Assembly: GCF_000215745.1 (NCBI RefSeq) | Contig: NC_015663.1 | Span: 4,746,780 to 4,810,779, forward strand | Direction: 5' to 3' | Source of the DNA: Klebsiella aerogenes KCTC 2190 | Lineage (GTDB): Bacteria > Pseudomonadota > Gammaproteobacteria > Enterobacterales > Enterobacteriaceae | DNA: 64,000 nucleotides | Part shown: in pieces, positions 60,581 through 64,000 of the stretch | Layout: each line of letters starts with the position of its first letter | Numbering within the stretch: position 1 is the first letter of the stretch | The notes under the pieces: generated by a model | Seen by the model: the letters and a program-made list of their open reading frames with translations, nothing else | Told to the model about the DNA's origin: nothing | Database searches by the model: none | Program-made: the position numbers and the translations under genes

Positions 60581-60667
60581 TTCTCCCACCAACTTATCTT
60601 ACCCACTACACTTGCTTTAAGCCGGCTGTTACTCTTATTCCTCTATTTAGCCGACAGGGCGCCTCGC

Positions 60668-62263
60668 ATGCAAAATGCACAGAAGGTCATTTCGACATAC
60701 CGCCGCAAGCGCATTCTGGTGTGCCTGGCCGTTGCATTTCTGACACTTGCCGTCACCCTGACAATCCGATTTATTTCACAGCGTAGCCAAAATCAACAGC
60801 GCATCCAGACGGTGACCCGCAATATGGTGATCGCGATGGACAATATCCTGCAGCCGCTGGCGGCAAAACACGCTACCCTGCTGAGTATGGTGGGCAAACC
60901 CTGTCAGGATGTGCATCTTGAGCTGCGTAAAACCGCAGCCACTCTACAGACCGTACGCTCAATCATCCTTGTTCAATCCGGGATGGCCTACTGCTCCAGT
61001 ATTTTTGGCCCACGCCATGTGGCCATTCATCAGCTGCAGCCAACGTTGCCGGCAGTCAACCCGCTGTTGGCCTTTTCAACCGATAACTCGCTGCTCAAAG
61101 GCACACCGGTACTGATTCAGTGGTATCCCTCTTCCGTAAGCGGTGCCGACGGCGCGTTGTTAATTATCAATATTGAGCTGCTTGGCGAATTGATTCTCAA
61201 AGAAAAATCATCGTTGATAAGCGACATCAGCCTCACGGTAGGCAACAAGAGTTTTCTCAGCGATGTTGGCGTCGTTGCAAGCGATCGGTTGCCGGGTCTG
61301 CCGATAATTTACCGGCAAAGCTCCAGCCAGTTTCCCTTTACCATCAACATCAGCGGCCCGGGAGCCTCCGCGGTAGCCTTAGAAGAACTGCCCGCCGAAT
61401 TACCGCTGGCGCTGATGTTCAGCCTGTTGATGACCGGTATCGCCTGGTTGACGACCGCAGGACGAATGACTTTCTCGCGCGAAATAACCCTGGGTATCGC
61501 CGCCCACGAGTTCGAGGTATGGTGCCAGCCGCTGCAGGATTTACGTACTCAGGAGTGTTGTGGCGTGGAAATTTTGCTGCGCTGGAACAATCCGCGCCGC
61601 GGAAATATCTCGCCGGATGTTTTTATCCCGATTGCTGAAGGCTACAACCTGATAGTCCCCCTGACCCGCTACGTCATCGCTGAAACCGCCCGCCGGCTGC
61701 ATTATTTCCCGCAGGATGCCAATTTTCATATTGGTATTAACGTGGCGGCGCGTCATTTCAGCAACGGCGAGCTGCTGCGCGATCTGCACACCTATTGGTT
61801 CAGCGCTAATCCGGTACAGCAGCTGGTGGTCGAGCTGACCGAACGCGATGTCCTGCGTGAAGGCGATCATCACATGGCAGAGCACCTGCATTTTAAAGGC
61901 GTCCAGCTGGCTATTGATGACTTTGGCACCGGTAACAGTTCGCTATCCTGGCTGGAAAAACTTCGCCCGGATGTACTGAAAATTGATAAATCTTATACCG
62001 GCGCCATTGGCATTGATGGGGTCAACGCGACGGTGACCGATATGATTATCGCCCTGGCGCACCGGCTCAAAATCGTCACCATTGCCGAAGGCGTCGAAAC
62101 TCAGGAACAGAAGATTTACATGCGTAGCCACGGCGTGGATTTACTACAGGGATATTATTATGCCCGCCCGTTGCCGGTGGAGGATTTTCCGCGCTGGCTG
62201 GCGGAAGAGAAGCACCGTCTGGCGGCGACTGGGGGTAAAAAACAACCCGCCGGGCAAGTTTAG
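60668..62263 (+). CDS. pdeD: CSS-domain EAL c-di-GMP phosphodiesterase PdeD
   Basis: A 531-residue inner membrane protein: N-terminal membrane segment (residues 15-37), a periplasmic CSS domain with Cys-Ser-Ser (MAYCSSIFG), a second membrane segment near 250 (LPLALMFSLLMTGIAWLTTA), then a cytosolic EAL domain. The EAL motif reads VEILLRW, and IDDFGTGNSSLSWL and LKIDKSYTG are present, so it is probably active. The disulfide state of the CSS domain controls these enzymes. Confidence 0.94.
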   Translation: MQNAQKVISTYRRKRILVCLAVAFLTLAVTLTIRFISQRSQNQQRIQTVTRNMVIAMDNILQPLAAKHATLLSMVGKPCQDVHLELRKTAATLQTVRSIILVQSGMAYCSSIFGPRHVAIHQLQPTLPAVNPLLAFSTDNSLLKGTPVLIQWYPSSVSGADGALLIINIELLGELILKEKSSLISDISLTVGNKSFLSDVGVVASDRLPGLPIIYRQSSSQFPFTINISGPGASAVALEELPAELPLALMFSLLMTGIAWLTTAGRMTFSREITLGIAAHEFEVWCQPLQDLRTQECCGVEILLRWNNPRRGNISPDVFIPIAEGYNLIVPLTRYVIAETARRLHYFPQDANFHIGINVAARHFSNGELLRDLHTYWFSANPVQQLVVELTERDVLREGDHHMAEHLHFKGVQLAIDDFGTGNSSLSWLEKLRPDVLKIDKSYTGAIGIDGVNATVTDMIIALAHRLKIVTIAEGVETQEQKIYMRSHGVDLLQGYYYARPLPVEDFPRWLAEEKHRLAATGGKKQPAGQV

Positions 62264-62274
62264 CCCGGCGGGTT
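62244..62274 (-). terminator. terminator of yoaE overlapping pdeD end
   Basis: AACCCGCCGGGC/GCCCGGCGGGTT perfect 12-bp arms, loop AAGTTTA holding the pdeD stop. The six-T run is on the minus strand, so it serves yoaE; the other direction lacks Ts. Confidence 0.8.
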
Positions 62275-62279
62275 CGGCA

Positions 62280-63839
62280 TTACTCTTCTTCGTCGTTATC
62301 GTGGACGGTTTTAATGACCCGTACCAGATCGACGCGATAATCATTGGCTTCAACGATGGTGAACTGCAGCGGCGGCAGTTCGACAACATCGCCTATCCGC
62401 GGGATATGACCGTTCGCGGAGATAACCAGCCCGGCAACGGTCGCGATATCATCGTCTTCGTTGACCAGGTCGTCCAGCCCCAGCGCCTGCTGCAGCGCGT
62501 GGAGGTCGGTTGACCCTTTGATTAGCCAACCCTCGCCATCCAGCACAATTTCCGGCGTTTCGTCGGCGTCCGGGAACTCACCAGCGATGGCTTCCAGGAC
62601 GTCCAGCGGCGTCACCAGACCCTGCACCACGCCAAATTCGTTGGTGACGATGACAAAACTGCCGCGCGCCCGGCGCAGCACGCCCAGCAGATTGATCGGA
62701 TCCAGCGTTTCCGGCACCACAATCGCCGGGGAAGCGGATGCCATCGCGGCAACGTTCTCGCCCGCTTCCAGCGCCACCAGCATCTCTTTGGCGCGTACAA
62801 TACCAATGATTTCATCAAGTTCGCCGCGGCAAACCGGGAACATGCTGTGCGGGGAAGAAAGCAGCTGGCGACGAATTTCGTCTTCGCTCTGCTCAGCATC
62901 CACCCAGCTAATTTCGCCTCGCGGAGTCATGATACTGCGCAATGAGCGCTGCGCCAGGGTCAGCACGCCGTTAATCATATAGCGTTCTTCTTCAGCAAAC
63001 GCCCCTTCCGGCACCGGCACTGCCGCCGGGCTATCGCTATCGTGCGCCACGGTCGCCTGTTTGCGACCGCCCATCAAGCGCAGAATCGCATCAGCGGTAC
63101 GCGCGCGCAGCGGCAACGTCGACTGGTGGCGGATAAAGTTACGCCGCGCCACCTGGTTAAAGAATTCAATGGTAATCGAGAAGCCAATCGCCGCGTACAG
63201 GTAACCCTTCGGAATATGGAAGCCAAAGCCTTCTGCCACCAGACTCAGACCAATCATCAGCAGGAAGCTCAGACACAGCACGACAACCGTCGGATGTTGG
63301 TTCACGAAGCGGGTTAACGGCTTCGAGGCCAGCAGCATCAGGATCATCGCGATCACGACCGCAGCCATCATCACCGGCAAATGGTTTACCATGCCAACGG
63401 CGGTAATCACCGCATCAAGCGAGAAGACGGCATCCAGCACCACAATTTGTAACACGACGACCCAGAAGCTGGCATAGCCTTTGCCGTGACCGGCATCATG
63501 CTGGCGGTTTTCCAGTCGTTCATGAAGCTCTGTCGTCGCCTTGAATAGCAGGAAGATACCGCCGACCAGCATGATCAGATCGCGCCCGGAGAACGAAAAA
63601 TCGCCTATGCTTATCAAAGGCTTGGTCAACGTGACCATCCACGAGATAACCGAGAGCAGCCCCAGGCGCATAATCAGCGCCAGCGACAGGCCGATTATAC
63701 GTGCCTTATCACGCTGTTTTGGCGGCAGTTTATCGGCAAGGATGGCGATAAAGACCAGGTTATCGATACCCAGAACAATTTCGAGGACTACCAGCGTCAG
63801 CAGGCCAGCCCAGATGGTGGGATCCATTAAGAATTCCAT
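62280..63839 (-). CDS. yoaE: TerC-family membrane protein with CBS and transporter-associated domains (YoaE)
   Basis: A 519-residue protein. The N-terminal half has about seven membrane segments in the TerC fold ([58 protein letters not shown]). The C-terminal half has two CBS domains ([43 protein letters not shown]) and a CorC/HlyC domain. Probably a metal ion exporter; substrate unknown. Convergent with pdeD. Confidence 0.94.
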   Translation of the reverse strand: MEFLMDPTIWAGLLTLVVLEIVLGIDNLVFIAILADKLPPKQRDKARIIGLSLALIMRLGLLSVISWMVTLTKPLISIGDFSFSGRDLIMLVGGIFLLFKATTELHERLENRQHDAGHGKGYASFWVVVLQIVVLDAVFSLDAVITAVGMVNHLPVMMAAVVIAMILMLLASKPLTRFVNQHPTVVVLCLSFLLMIGLSLVAEGFGFHIPKGYLYAAIGFSITIEFFNQVARRNFIRHQSTLPLRARTADAILRLMGGRKQATVAHDSDSPAAVPVPEGAFAEEERYMINGVLTLAQRSLRSIMTPRGEISWVDAEQSEDEIRRQLLSSPHSMFPVCRGELDEIIGIVRAKEMLVALEAGENVAAMASASPAIVVPETLDPINLLGVLRRARGSFVIVTNEFGVVQGLVTPLDVLEAIAGEFPDADETPEIVLDGEGWLIKGSTDLHALQQALGLDDLVNEDDDIATVAGLVISANGHIPRIGDVVELPPLQFTIVEANDYRVDLVRVIKTVHDNDEEE

Positions 63840-64000
63840 GAGCGGCTCCCGTTAACGACAGCGGTAGTCATCGCGATGTCATGCACCGGCGAAACAATGG
63901 TTGCTGGTAAAAAAGCGTGTGTGGTTGAGACGGCAGACGAGTGCCTGAGGGTGAAAAGACGTCGATGACGGTCCATACGGCGGGCTATGCCCTATACTCC

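Overview
The window is enterobacterial chromosome, most likely Klebsiella or a close relative. About 46.3 kb of an integrated lambdoid siphovirus prophage runs off the left edge, followed by about 17.7 kb of core chromosome. The order ycgN-ycgM-ycgL / minCDE / rnd-fadD-yeaY-tsaB-yoaA / yoaB-yoaH-pabB-nudL-sdaA-pdeD-yoaE is the order I know from Salmonella and Klebsiella; in E. coli K-12 minE and rnd lie far apart. The genus call is inference from gene order, protein similarity recalled from memory, and the klebicin-like bacteriocin.

Prophage layout from right to left. Integrase (45023-46303, +) abuts the 3' end of ycgN. Before it, on the + strand, lies the left early operon: three small genes, a Gam-like protein, Bet recombinase, YqaJ-type exonuclease, a small DNA-binding protein, an MT-A70 methylase, a TraR/DksA zinc-finger protein and an excisionase. 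The CI repressor (38737-39414) is flanked on both sides by three 17-bp operators of the form TTTAGC-N5-GCTAAA. Leftward on the - strand come YdaS/Cro-like, YdaT-like, O (with a regular iteron array inside the gene), P, a winged-helix protein, a DndB-like DGQHR protein, a bacteriocin cassette, NinB, RusA, antiterminator Q, two tandem terminators, holin/endolysin/Rz/Rz1, terminase small and large subunits, portal, head morphogenesis protein, protease/scaffold, decoration protein, major capsid, connectors, tail tube, tape measure, tail tip, spike and fibre.

The most interesting part is 30548-34269. A strong promoter is covered by a 34-bp perfect palindrome made of two overlapping LexA boxes. It drives a tail-fibre-like protein with a C-terminal S74 chaperone domain, then a 692-aa S-pyocin/colicin-type HNH DNase bacteriocin, then its immunity protein, and ends in a perfect-stem terminator. 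This is a self-contained DNA-damage-inducible cassette inside a prophage, and its first gene is not a usual bacteriocin partner.

Other accessory modules: (i) a P22 immI-like switch (Mnt-like and Arc-like ribbon-helix-helix proteins transcribed divergently over three CACCGTG repeats, with two antirepressors) embedded between tail genes; (ii) a lipoprotein and a MltR-like protein in the tail operon, each followed by its own terminator; (iii) a pair of overlapping tiny ORFs antisense to the end of Rz1, with the layout of a leader peptide plus small membrane peptide. The tail spike is split by one in-frame amber codon, and a second small gene also carries an in-frame amber, so this prophage may be partly decayed. 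The chromosome from 46330 on looks intact and ordinary. I saw no tRNA, rRNA, CRISPR array or insertion sequence.
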